A stretch of DNA of 22,755 nt, taken from positions 1-22,755 of the forward strand of contig CALHWR010000176.1 in assembly GCA_938036665.1 (NCBI GenBank), in the 5' to 3' direction. This stretch comes from an uncultured Collinsella sp. Lineage in GTDB: Bacteria; Actinomycetota; Coriobacteriia; Coriobacteriales; Coriobacteriaceae. The translations under genes were made by a program, and so were the position numbers. The notes below the pieces were generated by a model, which did not search any database, was not told the DNA's origin, and worked only from the letters and a program-made list of their open reading frames with translations. Below, in pieces: positions 15,388 through 22,569 of this stretch (within the stretch, counting starts at the first letter, position 1; each line of letters opens with the position of its first letter).

Positions 15388-15798
15388 ATGGGCCTCTTCG
15401 ATACGTTCTTCTCCAGCGTCACCGGCGGCAGTCGAGAGCCTCAAAAACCATCAAACGTCGAGCTCGAGCTGCGCCGCAGGCTTACTGTGCTCGCAAGCGA
15501 CGAGGCCACTCAAGACACTCCCCTGCGCTATTTCCTGCGCTGGGCGGGGCAAGTCCAGGGCGTTGGCTTTCGCTTTACCAACACCAACCTCGCGCAGGCA
15601 CGCGCGCTCACCGGCTGGGTGCGTAACATGGAAGACGGCTCAGTCGAGATGGAGATACAGGGGGCTCCGGCAAATATCCTATCTCATCTCGAGGCGCTTC
15701 ATGCCTCCTACGAGCGTATGGGAACGCGTTTTCGCCTCGTAGACGCCCAGGCCCGAGCCCCACTTGCCAATGAAGACGGTTTCACGCCTCGTTATTAG
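15388..15798 (+). CDS. acyP: Acylphosphatase with an N-terminal extension
   Basis: The 136-residue protein ends in an acylphosphatase domain (about 46-136), which hydrolyses small acyl phosphates such as acetyl phosphate or 1,3-bisphosphoglycerate. Catalytic residues are R62 in GQVQGVGFRF and N80 in GWVRNMEDGSVE. Normal acylphosphatases have about 90-100 residues, so the first 45 residues, polar and partly helical, are an extension that I cannot assign. The ATG lies 2 nt after the previous stop and the ribosome binding site is weak, so it is probably translated by coupling to the oxidoreductase. The frame would be open further upstream, but that part overlaps the preceding gene. Confidence 0.9.
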   Translation: MGLFDTFFSSVTGGSREPQKPSNVELELRRRLTVLASDEATQDTPLRYFLRWAGQVQGVGFRFTNTNLAQARALTGWVRNMEDGSVEMEIQGAPANILSHLEALHASYERMGTRFRLVDAQARAPLANEDGFTPRY

Positions 15799-15859
15799 TA
15801 TTGTGTGCTAAATACGGTATCATTTACCTACGACCGTTGATAGAAAAGAGGCGAGGCGC

Positions 15860-16240
15860 ATGGCGGTGCAAAGAAGGAATACCAGGCAGCGAAAGCTGGT
15901 TCTTGACGCCGTGCGCCAAAGCTATAACCATCCCACCGCCGACGAAATCTACAACGTCGTGCGCGCGCAGGATGACAAAATCAGCCGCGGCACGGTCTAC
16001 CGCAACCTCAATCTCTTGGCCGACGCCGGCGAGATTCTCTCCATCAAGACGCCGGGCGGCAGCCGCTTCGATCGCACGATCGAGCCGCATGCGCATATCA
16101 TCTGCACCTCGTGCAGCCGCGTCATCGACATACCACTCCCCTTCGATGCCCAGCTCGACGCCAAGGCATCCGAGCAAATCGGCTGGCACGTCACGTCGCA
16201 CTACACCATCTTCGAGGGTCTCTGCCCCGACTGCCGGTAG
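15860..16240 (+). CDS. Fur-family regulator, PerR-like
   Basis: The 126-residue protein is a Fur-superfamily repressor. The winged helix is at 8-65 with recognition helix SRGTVYRNLNLL (42-53). Structural zinc cysteines are C82/C85 (CTSC) and C122/C125 (CPDC). Regulatory-site residues are recognisable in RFD (D71), HAHI (H77, H79) and VID (D90). An aspartate at the last position is more PerR-like than Fur-like, so peroxide sensing through Fe or Mn is likely but not proven. GAGGCGAGG precedes the ATG. A TATCAT box at 15818-15823 and an imperfect TTAG/CTAA repeat near 15794-15814 may be promoter and operator. The HAD gene converges on it with only 15 bp between the stops. Confidence 0.88.
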   Translation: MAVQRRNTRQRKLVLDAVRQSYNHPTADEIYNVVRAQDDKISRGTVYRNLNLLADAGEILSIKTPGGSRFDRTIEPHAHIICTSCSRVIDIPLPFDAQLDAKASEQIGWHVTSHYTIFEGLCPDCR

Positions 16241-16255
16241 ATGTTTGGGACATGC

Positions 16256-17053
16256 CTACTCGGCAAGCAGGCGACGCAGTTCTTCTTCGACCGTGTACAC
16301 ATAGCGGACGCGGTCGTTGATGCCACGCATAGAGGGATTGCAGCTCTCCATTAGATAAGGATGGCCCACTACGTTGAGCATGTCGCGGTCGTTCTCGTTA
16401 TCGCCAAACGCCATCATCTCATCGGGCGAAATACCCAGGGCACGACCGTAATCGGCAAGCGCGGAACCCTTACCCGAATCAAAGCCGATAAAGTCCGTCC
16501 ATTCGGTTCCCGATGTCATGACATCGACTCGATCGCTAAAGTGGCGCTCAAAATACTCCAGCGCCGCCGGCTGATTCACCTCGGGCGTCTGGAAGGCAAT
16601 CTTAATGACGTCCTCTTCGATGTCCTCGGGACGGTCGACCACCGCCACATCGCAGTGGACCTCATAGCGCAAATGATCGACGAACGCATCGTTGCCGCTC
16701 ATGGTGTAGAGGTGCCCCTCACACGAAAGGGTCACGTCGGCATGGGGATATGCAATCACGGCATTCGCGATATCCATAGCAAGGCTACGCTCCATGGAAC
16801 GCTTGACAACGGCGCGTCCCTCGCTCATCACCAGAGCTCCGTTTTCGCATACATAGGCGAGCTCATCGGCCACCGGGGCAAACAGATAGCGCAAGCTCGC
16901 ATATTGACGGCCGCTCGCCGGCATAAACACGATACCGCGACGATGCAGCTCATCGATGAGCTCAAAGGCCTCGGAACGCGGCTCGCGCTCCCCCGGATGC
17001 AGCAACGTGCCGTCCAAATCGCATGCAATCAGCTTGATTCCTTCAAGACCCAT
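16256..17053 (-). CDS. HAD-superfamily phosphatase, Cof type
   Basis: The 265-residue protein is a haloacid-dehalogenase-fold phosphatase of the Cof/YbiV group, acting on small phosphates such as sugar phosphates or flavin mononucleotide. Motif I is CDLDGTLL with nucleophile D12 and acid D14, motif II is MPASGRQ, and motif III/IV is MAFGDNENDRDML in the C-terminal third, with a type C2 cap between. The ATG at 17053 has GGGGGAAAG upstream; a longer ORF start at 17113 enters the preceding terminator and is rejected. It ends 15 bp from the convergent PerR-like gene. Substrate cannot be deduced. Confidence 0.9.
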   Translation of the reverse strand: MGLEGIKLIACDLDGTLLHPGEREPRSEAFELIDELHRRGIVFMPASGRQYASLRYLFAPVADELAYVCENGALVMSEGRAVVKRSMERSLAMDIANAVIAYPHADVTLSCEGHLYTMSGNDAFVDHLRYEVHCDVAVVDRPEDIEEDVIKIAFQTPEVNQPAALEYFERHFSDRVDVMTSGTEWTDFIGFDSGKGSALADYGRALGISPDEMMAFGDNENDRDMLNVVGHPYLMESCNPSMRGINDRVRYVYTVEEELRRLLAE

Positions 17054-17084
17054 ATGCTTTCCCCCACAGCATCTCATCAACAGA

Positions 17085-17123
17085 AAGACGGACTTTGAAT
17101 AGTTGCCTCTCAAAGTCCGTCTT
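17085..17123 (-). terminator. Intrinsic terminator between the UreE-like and HAD genes
   Basis: AAGACGGACTTTGA (17085-17098) and its exact complement (17110-17123) form a 14-bp stem with an 11-nt loop. On the minus strand it is followed by TTTCTGTT. It lies just after the stop of the UreE-like gene. Confidence 0.85.
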
Positions 17124-17136
17124 ACTTATACGCACG

Positions 17137-17715
17137 TTAACCGCGCGCCTTCTTTACGATCGTAAAGTCTGGAGCCATACTCACAACGGCATCCGCCGCA
17201 TTCGACGCAAAGCGCCGGTCCGAATCGAGTTCACGGGTAACCACCGAGAGCCGAACGCCCTCGACGCCCCGGAGCATGCGGCCCAAAACAGGCTGCACCG
17301 GCGTATACATGCGCACGGTATGCTCGTCCGAATCGCCTCGGAAAAGCGGCGTATGCATATTGCCGATCTCCCAGCACGCATGCGCGAGCGCAATCGGGTC
17401 CATGCGGTCAACTTCGACCAAATAAACCTCGGCGCCGCGCAGACGTACGACAACCACCACGGGCACCGCACCCGTATGGTCGATAGCGAGCACGTCACCG
17501 TCGGCAAGACGACCGCCGTCGGCAGTATCCAGCCGAACATCGACCGTGCGCCCCAGCTCCGTCACGCCCACAAGCGCGCATACATCAGCCTGGTCCCAAT
17601 CGAGCAGCAGCTCGTCAACTTCAAAGACGCCGCCCAACTTCCGGCGAAGCAGGAGTTCATAGGACGGATCGTTGAGATTTCCCAAGCATGTCGTCGAAAC
17701 CAAGCGTTCAGGCAT
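17137..17715 (-). CDS. UreE-like metallochaperone family protein
   Basis: The 192-residue protein resembles urease accessory protein UreE. The N-terminal beta-rich half includes GGRLADGDVLAID (67-79). The C-terminal ferredoxin-like half has DPIALAHACWEIGNMHTPLFRG (106-127) followed by YTPVQPVLGRMLRG. GNMH supplies the histidine (H121) that binds nickel in UreE. The histidine-rich tail of some UreE proteins is absent. No urease gene (ureABC, ureDFG) is in the window. The gene starts 3 nt after the stop of a SlyD-type isomerase and is surely translated together with it. In other bacteria SlyD is also a nickel carrier, so delivery of nickel to another enzyme such as hydrogenase is a reasonable guess. 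It could also be a diverged homologue with another role. Confidence 0.72.
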   Translation of the reverse strand: MPERLVSTTCLGNLNDPSYELLLRRKLGGVFEVDELLLDWDQADVCALVGVTELGRTVDVRLDTADGGRLADGDVLAIDHTGAVPVVVVVRLRGAEVYLVEVDRMDPIALAHACWEIGNMHTPLFRGDSDEHTVRMYTPVQPVLGRMLRGVEGVRLSVVTRELDSDRRFASNAADAVVSMAPDFTIVKKARG

Positions 17716-17718
17716 ACT

Positions 17719-18147
17719 CTAACCCTCGACCTCGACGAGCTCGATATCAAAGTTGAGGTCCTTGCCGGCCAGCTCGTGGTTGGCGTCGAGCGTCACGGCC
17801 TCGGGCGTTACGTCGATGACCACGGCGGGGACGGGCATACCGCTCGGCGTGGACAGGAAAAGCTTCATGCCCTTCTCGATCTGCTCGATGTTGGGAACCT
17901 GTTCGGCCGGGAAGGTAATAACCATCTCGGGATTGTGCTCGCCGTAGGCATCGGCAGCAGGAATGTGCACGGTCTTCTTCTCGCCCACCTGCATGTCGAC
18001 AACAGCGGCGTCGAAGCCCTTGATCATCTGACCGGCGCCGCAGGTGAACTCCAGCGGCTCGCCGCGATCGTAGGAGCTATCGAACTGCGTGCCGTCGTCG
18101 AGCGTGCCGCGATAATGGGTCTTGACCTTCTTGCCCTGGTTGGACAT
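17719..18147 (-). CDS. slyD: FKBP-type peptidyl-prolyl isomerase, SlyD type
   Basis: The 142-residue protein is a prolyl isomerase and chaperone with the SlyD layout. Split FKBP parts are residues 1-68 (HYRGTLDDGTQFDSSYDRGEPLEF, MIKGFDAAVVDMQVGEKKTVHIP) and 119-142 (LDANHELAGKDLNFDIELVEV). They surround an insert-in-flap domain (about 69-118). The C-terminal His/Cys-rich metal-binding tail of E. coli SlyD is missing. The ATG at 18147 follows GGAGG; the ORF start 10 codons earlier is rejected. The UreE-like gene follows after 3 nt, so the pair forms an operon. Its upstream region is shared with the divergent dipeptidase gene. Confidence 0.92.
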   Translation of the reverse strand: MSNQGKKVKTHYRGTLDDGTQFDSSYDRGEPLEFTCGAGQMIKGFDAAVVDMQVGEKKTVHIPAADAYGEHNPEMVITFPAEQVPNIEQIEKGMKLFLSTPSGMPVPAVVIDVTPEAVTLDANHELAGKDLNFDIELVEVEG

Positions 18148-18205
18148 GGTAACCTCCGTGATAAGGGCGGCGCACAACGCGGACCGCCATGAACATATGG
18201 CGCTA

Positions 18206-18226
18206 ACTATACCCTAGTCATACAAT
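18206..18226. promoter_or_regulatory. Possible divergent -10 boxes for slyD and the dipeptidase
   Basis: TACAAT at 18221-18226 is a plausible plus-strand -10 for the dipeptidase gene. TATAGT on the minus strand (18206-18211) is a plausible -10 for slyD. Neither has a clear -35, so this is tentative. Confidence 0.35.
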
Positions 18227-18267
18227 TCAAAGACAGTTTGCAAAGAAACGCTGCAACCGGAGGAACC

Positions 18268-19281
18268 ATGGCATATCCCGTATTTGACCTACACTGCGAC
18301 ACCGCCGACCGCATCGGCTGGGCCACACTCGATCTCGACCTGCGCTTTACCGCCGGTACCGACGGTTATTTCCCCGGCGACGAAACGCATCCGCAGGATT
18401 TCGACCTCATCGAGGGTAACGCCTGCGCCATCTCGCTCGCAAAGATCGGCAACACGCCATGGGCACAGTGCTTCGCCACGTTTGTCCCCGACGAGATTCC
18501 CACCGCCCACGCCGCGCGCTTCCAGGCGCAGATCATGGCGCATATGAGCGGCCAGGCAATGCTCAACCACGACAGTATGGTCAACGTGCGCAGCGCCGCA
18601 GACATCCGCCCCGCGCTCAAGGACGGCAAGGTCGCTTGCATCCACACCATCGAAAACGCCACGTTCTTTGCCGAGGACCCCGCGCTGATCGAGGTGCTCA
18701 AGAGCTTGGGCGTACTCATGTCGTCACTCAGCTGGAACGCGCAGGGGCCGCTCGCAAGCGGACACGATACCCACGCCGACCTCACCGCCGCCGGCATCGA
18801 GGCACTTACGCAGATGGAGCACGCCGGCATGGTGCTTGACGTCTCCCACCTCAACGATGAGTGCTTTGACGAGGTTGTCGCCCACGCCACGCGTCCCTTC
18901 GTCGCCAGCCACTCCAACTCCCGTGCGGTTTGCGGCGTCAAGCGCAACCTCACCGACGACCAGTTCCGCACCATTCGCGACATGGGCGGTATCGTCGGCC
19001 TCAACTACTGCAGCGAGTTCCTTTCCAACGACGCAACCGACAAGACCGCCGCAGACGTCACCTTCGACCAGCTAGCGGCACATATCGAGCACTGGCTCGA
19101 CCTGGGCGGCGAGGACGTCATCGCGCTCGGCGGCGACTGGGACGGCGCCACTGTGCCCGCTTTCCTCTCCGATGCCAGCATGATGCCCGAGTTCCAGAAC
19201 ATGCTCTCCAAGCACTTTGGCAAGACCGTGATGCAAAAGCTCTGCAGCGACAACGCGCTTGCCTTCTTCGAGCGCTATTAA
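18268..19281 (+). CDS. Membrane dipeptidase, peptidase family M19
   Basis: The 337-residue protein is a zinc dipeptidase of the renal-dipeptidase family. The first metal motif is FDLHCDTADR (H9, D11), followed by HTIENATFF with the bridging glutamate, VLDVSHLND with a metal histidine, FVASHSNSRAVCG with another, and ALGGDWDG near the end. It cleaves dipeptides, sometimes with D-residues at the second position. No signal peptide is visible, so it is probably cytoplasmic. ATG 18268 has GGAGGA 4-5 nt upstream; the longer start at 18238 has none. It is divergent from slyD. It may use peptides imported by the cell, but no peptide transporter is present. Confidence 0.92.
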   Translation: MAYPVFDLHCDTADRIGWATLDLDLRFTAGTDGYFPGDETHPQDFDLIEGNACAISLAKIGNTPWAQCFATFVPDEIPTAHAARFQAQIMAHMSGQAMLNHDSMVNVRSAADIRPALKDGKVACIHTIENATFFAEDPALIEVLKSLGVLMSSLSWNAQGPLASGHDTHADLTAAGIEALTQMEHAGMVLDVSHLNDECFDEVVAHATRPFVASHSNSRAVCGVKRNLTDDQFRTIRDMGGIVGLNYCSEFLSNDATDKTAADVTFDQLAAHIEHWLDLGGEDVIALGGDWDGATVPAFLSDASMMPEFQNMLSKHFGKTVMQKLCSDNALAFFERY

Positions 19282-19297
19282 TTTCACATCCCTTGAG

Positions 19298-19333
19298 CGG
19301 GCCGGCATGCCGAACGGTCGACATGCCGGCCCG
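19298..19333. repeat. Intergenic 12-bp perfect palindrome with 12-nt loop
   Basis: CGGGCCGGCATG (19298-19309) pairs with 19322-19333. No T-run follows on either side, so termination is doubtful. It lies between the dipeptidase and YgjP-type genes and may insulate or process their transcript. Confidence 0.75.
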
Positions 19334-19355
19334 TCCCCAATCTGAAGGACCGCTT

Positions 19356-20132
19356 TTGACGCAGCAGTTTACGATTTCCGTATCCCGACCGGATGGGACG
19401 CCCATCCCTGTCGTCGTTACCAAAAAGCGCGTCAAGAACTTCAACCTACGCGTCACATCGAGCGGCGAGGTCCACGCCAGCGCACCGCTCGGCGCCAGCC
19501 GCGAGCGTATCGAAGCGTTTGTTAAGCGCAACAGCGCCTGGATTATCAGCCGACTTGCCCAGCGTGAGCAGCGTCAGGCGACGGCGCGAGAGCCGCTCAG
19601 TCCCTCGTCCATCATTGCACTTTGGGGCAAGCCCATTACGGTACAGGATGCACTCGATCACAACTTTGCATCACCCGCATCGCGACCCAAACAGGCCACC
19701 TTCGCAAGTTTTATGGGTACCGATGAGCCAAGTGGGCGCACGCAGGCAAAGCAGCGCACAGCCCTTGACGGCCTAACGCCCAAAGAACTCCAGACCCGCA
19801 TCGACCAACTCTATGCATCCGAGGTCACCGCAGCGCTACGCGACATCGTGCACGCGTACGAAATCGCAATGGGCGTCACCGTTTCCCGCATTTCCGTACG
19901 CAGCATGAAAACGCGTTGGGGCTCATGCACGCCCAAATCCGGCGCCATTCGCATCGGGCGCGAGCTCGCCGCCTACCCCGTCGAATGCCTCGACATGGTT
20001 GTCGCCCACGAGCTCGTCCACTTGCTCGAGCCAAGCCACAATCAGCGGTTTCACGCCCTGCTCGACACGTACTGCCCCAACAATAGAGCTCTGTCGCAGC
20101 GGCTCAAGCAGCCTCCCGTAGAGACGTATTAG
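19356..20132 (+). CDS. YgjP-type (DUF45/WLM) zinc metallopeptidase
   Basis: The 258-residue protein belongs to the YgjP/SprT-like metallopeptidase group. The N-terminal beta region KKRVKNFNLRVTSSGEVHASAPLG (24-46) is typical, as is RSMKTRWGSCTPKSGAIRIGREL (182-204). The zinc site is AHELVHLLEPSHNQRFH with H218, E219, H222 and H228. The middle (70-140) is polar and longer than usual, a likely insert. I choose a TTG start at 19356 because GAAGGA is 6 nt before it. The next upstream ATG lies inside the palindrome and lacks a binding site, and the rest of the open frame overlaps the dipeptidase gene. Substrate is unknown. It converges on folB, 6 bp away. Confidence 0.87.
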   Translation: MTQQFTISVSRPDGTPIPVVVTKKRVKNFNLRVTSSGEVHASAPLGASRERIEAFVKRNSAWIISRLAQREQRQATAREPLSPSSIIALWGKPITVQDALDHNFASPASRPKQATFASFMGTDEPSGRTQAKQRTALDGLTPKELQTRIDQLYASEVTAALRDIVHAYEIAMGVTVSRISVRSMKTRWGSCTPKSGAIRIGRELAAYPVECLDMVVAHELVHLLEPSHNQRFHALLDTYCPNNRALSQRLKQPPVETY

Positions 20133-20138
20133 AACCGG

Positions 20139-20624
20139 TTAGCGCACGCGCTCGATCTCGACACCGCAGCTTGCCAGGGGCAGGCCAACAGGAGCCCACG
20201 GCTTATCGAGCTTTATGCGCACACCAAGCAGCGAGGGATAACGGCGCAGCAGCATCTGGGCCGTCCCCTCGGCTGCCGCCTCGATGAGTTTAAACGTATG
20301 CTCGCGCAGATAGCCATCGACATCGTGGCACACCGAGCCGTAGTCAATCGAGGCGTCCAAGTCATCGTGCTCCCCCGCTGCGCGCAGGTCGGCATAGAGC
20401 ACCAAGGACACGATGAACTTCTGACCCAGCGCGTTCTCCTCGGGATACACGCCATGGTTGGCAAAAACCTCTAGGCCGTCAATGACAATACGGTCGGCAT
20501 GGCGCAAGTCGTCATAGCTCACGTGGGGCACCGCCGTTGCGGTGGATATTTCGCCCCTTCCACGGCGGGCGAGCTCGGCGCCTTCAGTCTTGGTTGCACT
20601 CTCGGGCAGCTTCTTGTTACTCAT
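20139..20624 (-). CDS. folB: Dihydroneopterin aldolase
   Basis: The 161-residue enzyme converts dihydroneopterin to 6-hydroxymethyl-dihydropterin in folate synthesis. The domain starts near residue 45 with DRIVIDGLEVFANHGVYPEENALGQ, where the glutamates of PEEN bind the pterin. SIDYGSVCHDV and FKLIEAAAE follow, and KLDKPWAPVGLPLASCGVEIER carries the catalytic lysine (K141). The first 40 residues are a polar extension not usual for FolB. An internal start is possible, but the ATG at 20624 has a good GAAGGAGA site. The gene follows the HD-domain gene by 43 nt and is the last in a folE-HD-folB run. No folP or folK is in the window. Confidence 0.92.
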   Translation of the reverse strand: MSNKKLPESATKTEGAELARRGRGEISTATAVPHVSYDDLRHADRIVIDGLEVFANHGVYPEENALGQKFIVSLVLYADLRAAGEHDDLDASIDYGSVCHDVDGYLREHTFKLIEAAAEGTAQMLLRRYPSLLGVRIKLDKPWAPVGLPLASCGVEIERVR

Positions 20625-20667
20625 CGCGATCGTCTCCTTCGTTTAGAACCCCGACCGCGCAAACTAA

Positions 20668-21249
20668 CTACACGCGAATCGACAGGTTCTTTTTATCATC
20701 GCTCCAGTTGCAAGCATTGCGCGCGGGGCATGCAAAGCAGGCGCGCGACGCTTTGTCGGCTGCATAGAGCAGACGCTCAAGCGGTTGGCTGTTCACGCGC
20801 AGCTTTCGATGGCCCAAAATGGCCGTCTTAATGGCTGCGGCATCGGCCGGCTCAAACGCCACATCATCGGGCATGCCGCCGAGAATCGCATCAGCGACGC
20901 GTTCGCTTGCAACATCATGGGATATACCCGATTCGTACTGTTCATCTTTGCCGATATCGTGAAGAAGTGCCGTGGCGTAGATGACCTCGCGGTCAAATTC
21001 GAGCTGTTCCTCGAGATTCTTGATCCACATAATGCGAGCGACATCGAGCAGATGGTCAATACCGTGGCGGCAGAAAATGCGTCCCGATTCCAACTGCGCA
21101 ATGTTACCCAGGTGCCGCCGGAACAGCCCGTTGGCACAAATGTAATCAATGCGAGGCATAGCACCAAAAGGGGCCAGGCCCGAAGCCATAAAGCCGCGAC
21201 GCGACGTCCCCTCATCGGTCTTCGATGTAAAGTCGTTGACGACCCTCAT
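20668..21249 (-). CDS. HD-domain phosphohydrolase between folE and folB
   Basis: The protein has about 193 residues and is an HD-superfamily metal-dependent phosphohydrolase. FCRHGIDHLLDVARIMW gives the first histidine, ATALLHDIGKDEQY the HD pair, and later GISHDVASERVADAIL a further histidine. A cysteine group near the C-terminus (CFACPARNAC) may bind metal. The start is uncertain: ATG 21249 is 1 nt after the folE stop and suggests coupling, but homologues I remember begin near PRIDYICANGLF, which would fit a start at about 21165. Its position between the genes for the first and third steps suggests removal of phosphates from dihydroneopterin triphosphate, a step often done by unrelated enzymes. 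Nucleotide or other phosphates are alternatives. Confidence 0.82.
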   Translation of the reverse strand: MRVVNDFTSKTDEGTSRRGFMASGLAPFGAMPRIDYICANGLFRRHLGNIAQLESGRIFCRHGIDHLLDVARIMWIKNLEEQLEFDREVIYATALLHDIGKDEQYESGISHDVASERVADAILGGMPDDVAFEPADAAAIKTAILGHRKLRVNSQPLERLLYAADKASRACFACPARNACNWSDDKKNLSIRV

Positions 21250-21250
21250 G

Positions 21251-21808
21251 TTAACGGCCCAGCATCCTAAAGAACCGCTCCTCGAGCGCGGGATCGGTCT
21301 CAAAGACGCCGCGGCGAGCGAGCGTCACGGTCTTGGTGCCGGGCTTTTGCACGCCGCGCATGGTCATGCACATATGCTCAGCCTCCATGAGCACAATCGC
21401 TCCCTGGGGAGCGAGATAATCCATGAGGGCGTCGGCAACCTGCGCACACAGCTGCTCCTGCAGCTGCAGACGACGGGCATAGACCTCAACCGTGCGAGCG
21501 AGCTTAGACAGACCCGCCACGCGACCGTTAGGGATATAGCCGATCGCAGCCTTGCCATAAAACGGCAGCAGATGATGCTCGCACAGCGAGTAAAACGTGA
21601 TGTCGCGCTCGATAACCAAATCGTTCGAAGCGACGGCAAAGGTTTTGGACAGGTGCTCCTCGGCACTCTGCTCCATACCGCCGGCGATCTCGCCATACAT
21701 ACGGGCAACGCGCGCCGGGGTCTCCAGCAGGCCCTCACGAGTTGGGTCCTCGCCTATGCCCTCAAGCAACAGCTTAATGGCGGCCTCGACTTTTTCCTGA
21801 TCGACCAT
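21251..21808 (-). CDS. folE: GTP cyclohydrolase I
   Basis: The 185-residue enzyme turns GTP into 7,8-dihydroneopterin triphosphate, the first step of folate synthesis. Zinc ligands are C76 and H79 in [20 protein letters not shown] and C147 in [33 protein letters not shown] (24-41) and [21 protein letters not shown] (100-120) are family blocks. It is thus of the zinc-dependent FolE1 type. GTGAGG lies 5 nt before the ATG. The HD-domain gene follows after 1 nt and folB further on, an obvious folate group. nrdG lies 66 bp upstream on the same strand. Confidence 0.96.
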   Translation of the reverse strand: MVDQEKVEAAIKLLLEGIGEDPTREGLLETPARVARMYGEIAGGMEQSAEEHLSKTFAVASNDLVIERDITFYSLCEHHLLPFYGKAAIGYIPNGRVAGLSKLARTVEVYARRLQLQEQLCAQVADALMDYLAPQGAIVLMEAEHMCMTMRGVQKPGTKTVTLARRGVFETDPALEERFFRMLGR

Positions 21809-21874
21809 CTGGGCCTCACTTTTCCGATTTCACGTTCGCGCTATGGTACCACGCCCTTCGGCATCGACCACAAG

Positions 21875-22456
21875 CTACATAGTATGGGTCGAATAGACCG
21901 GATCATCACGCCAAAGTTCAACCGCATCACAAAGCGCAACGCCCTCGCGCTCAGCACGGGCGCGCGTGGCGTTCATATCGATCACGCGCTGGTTACTCGA
22001 GCCCCTAAAACGCAATGAGATATCGTACAGATCCTGAACAAACGGGCCGTCCACCAACATATCGAGGCAGGCAAGGATACGGTCCGTGACTTCGGTATGG
22101 TGACGACCGCCCGGCATAAGTTCCTCGAGCACGTCGCCAGTAAAACACCAAATGGTCTTTCCTGACCCCGCAGGATAAGCGGCACGAACACGCCCGACAA
22201 CCTCAACGAGCCCCGCCTGATTCTCAGGTTCCATAGGCTCGCCGCCCAGAATCGTCAGGCCGTCAATAAAGGGATGGTCGAGGCTCTCGATAATCTTGTC
22301 CTCGACGGCACGATCGAACAGCTCGCCCGCAGCAAAGTCCCACGCGACAGAGTTAAAGCAGTTCTTGCACCCACGACGGCACCCGCTCACAAACAGAGAA
22401 GTACGAACGCCTTCCCCATCAGCAATGTCGAAATACTTAATGTTCGCGTAGTTCAT
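21875..22456 (-). CDS. nrdG: Anaerobic ribonucleotide reductase activating protein
   Basis: The 193-residue radical SAM enzyme creates the glycyl radical on NrdD so that deoxyribonucleotides can be made without oxygen. The cluster motif is CRRGCKNC (C26, C30, C33) after FVSGCR. GLTILGGEPMEPENQ and KTIWCFTGDVLEEL are typical NrdG stretches, and SLRFRGSSNQRVIDM is the conserved end. The ATG at 22456 is chosen because GGGAGAG precedes it and the conserved NYANIKYFDIADGEGVR starts there; the longer ORF would read through the large hairpin. No nrdD gene is next to it in the visible part, although nrdD and nrdG are usually adjacent. Confidence 0.93.
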   Translation of the reverse strand: MNYANIKYFDIADGEGVRTSLFVSGCRRGCKNCFNSVAWDFAAGELFDRAVEDKIIESLDHPFIDGLTILGGEPMEPENQAGLVEVVGRVRAAYPAGSGKTIWCFTGDVLEELMPGGRHHTEVTDRILACLDMLVDGPFVQDLYDISLRFRGSSNQRVIDMNATRARAEREGVALCDAVELWRDDPVYSTHTM

Positions 22457-22471
22457 AGGTAACTCTCCCGG

Positions 22472-22555
22472 GAGGCCGGGACATATCATCCCGTCCTCAA
22501 ACATTCTCGGCCTTCGGCCTGCGAAACTGCGGGCGGGACGATATGTCCCGGCCTC
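22472..22555. repeat. Large inverted repeat upstream of nrdG
   Basis: Two 25-nt arms (22472-22496 and 22531-22555) pair at 23 positions. The two mismatches become wobble pairs on one strand or the other. The 34-nt centre holds a second hairpin (GGCC-TTC-GGCC, 22509-22519). It lies between the end of the edge gene and nrdG, 16 nt before the nrdG start. No T-run follows, so simple termination is doubtful. Confidence 0.85.
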
Positions 22556-22569
22556 ATGCAAAGGGTAAC

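Noticed and set aside
17137..18147. Urease gene cluster
   Set aside because: Only a UreE-like protein is present; there are no ureA, ureB, ureC, ureD, ureF or ureG sequences in the window.
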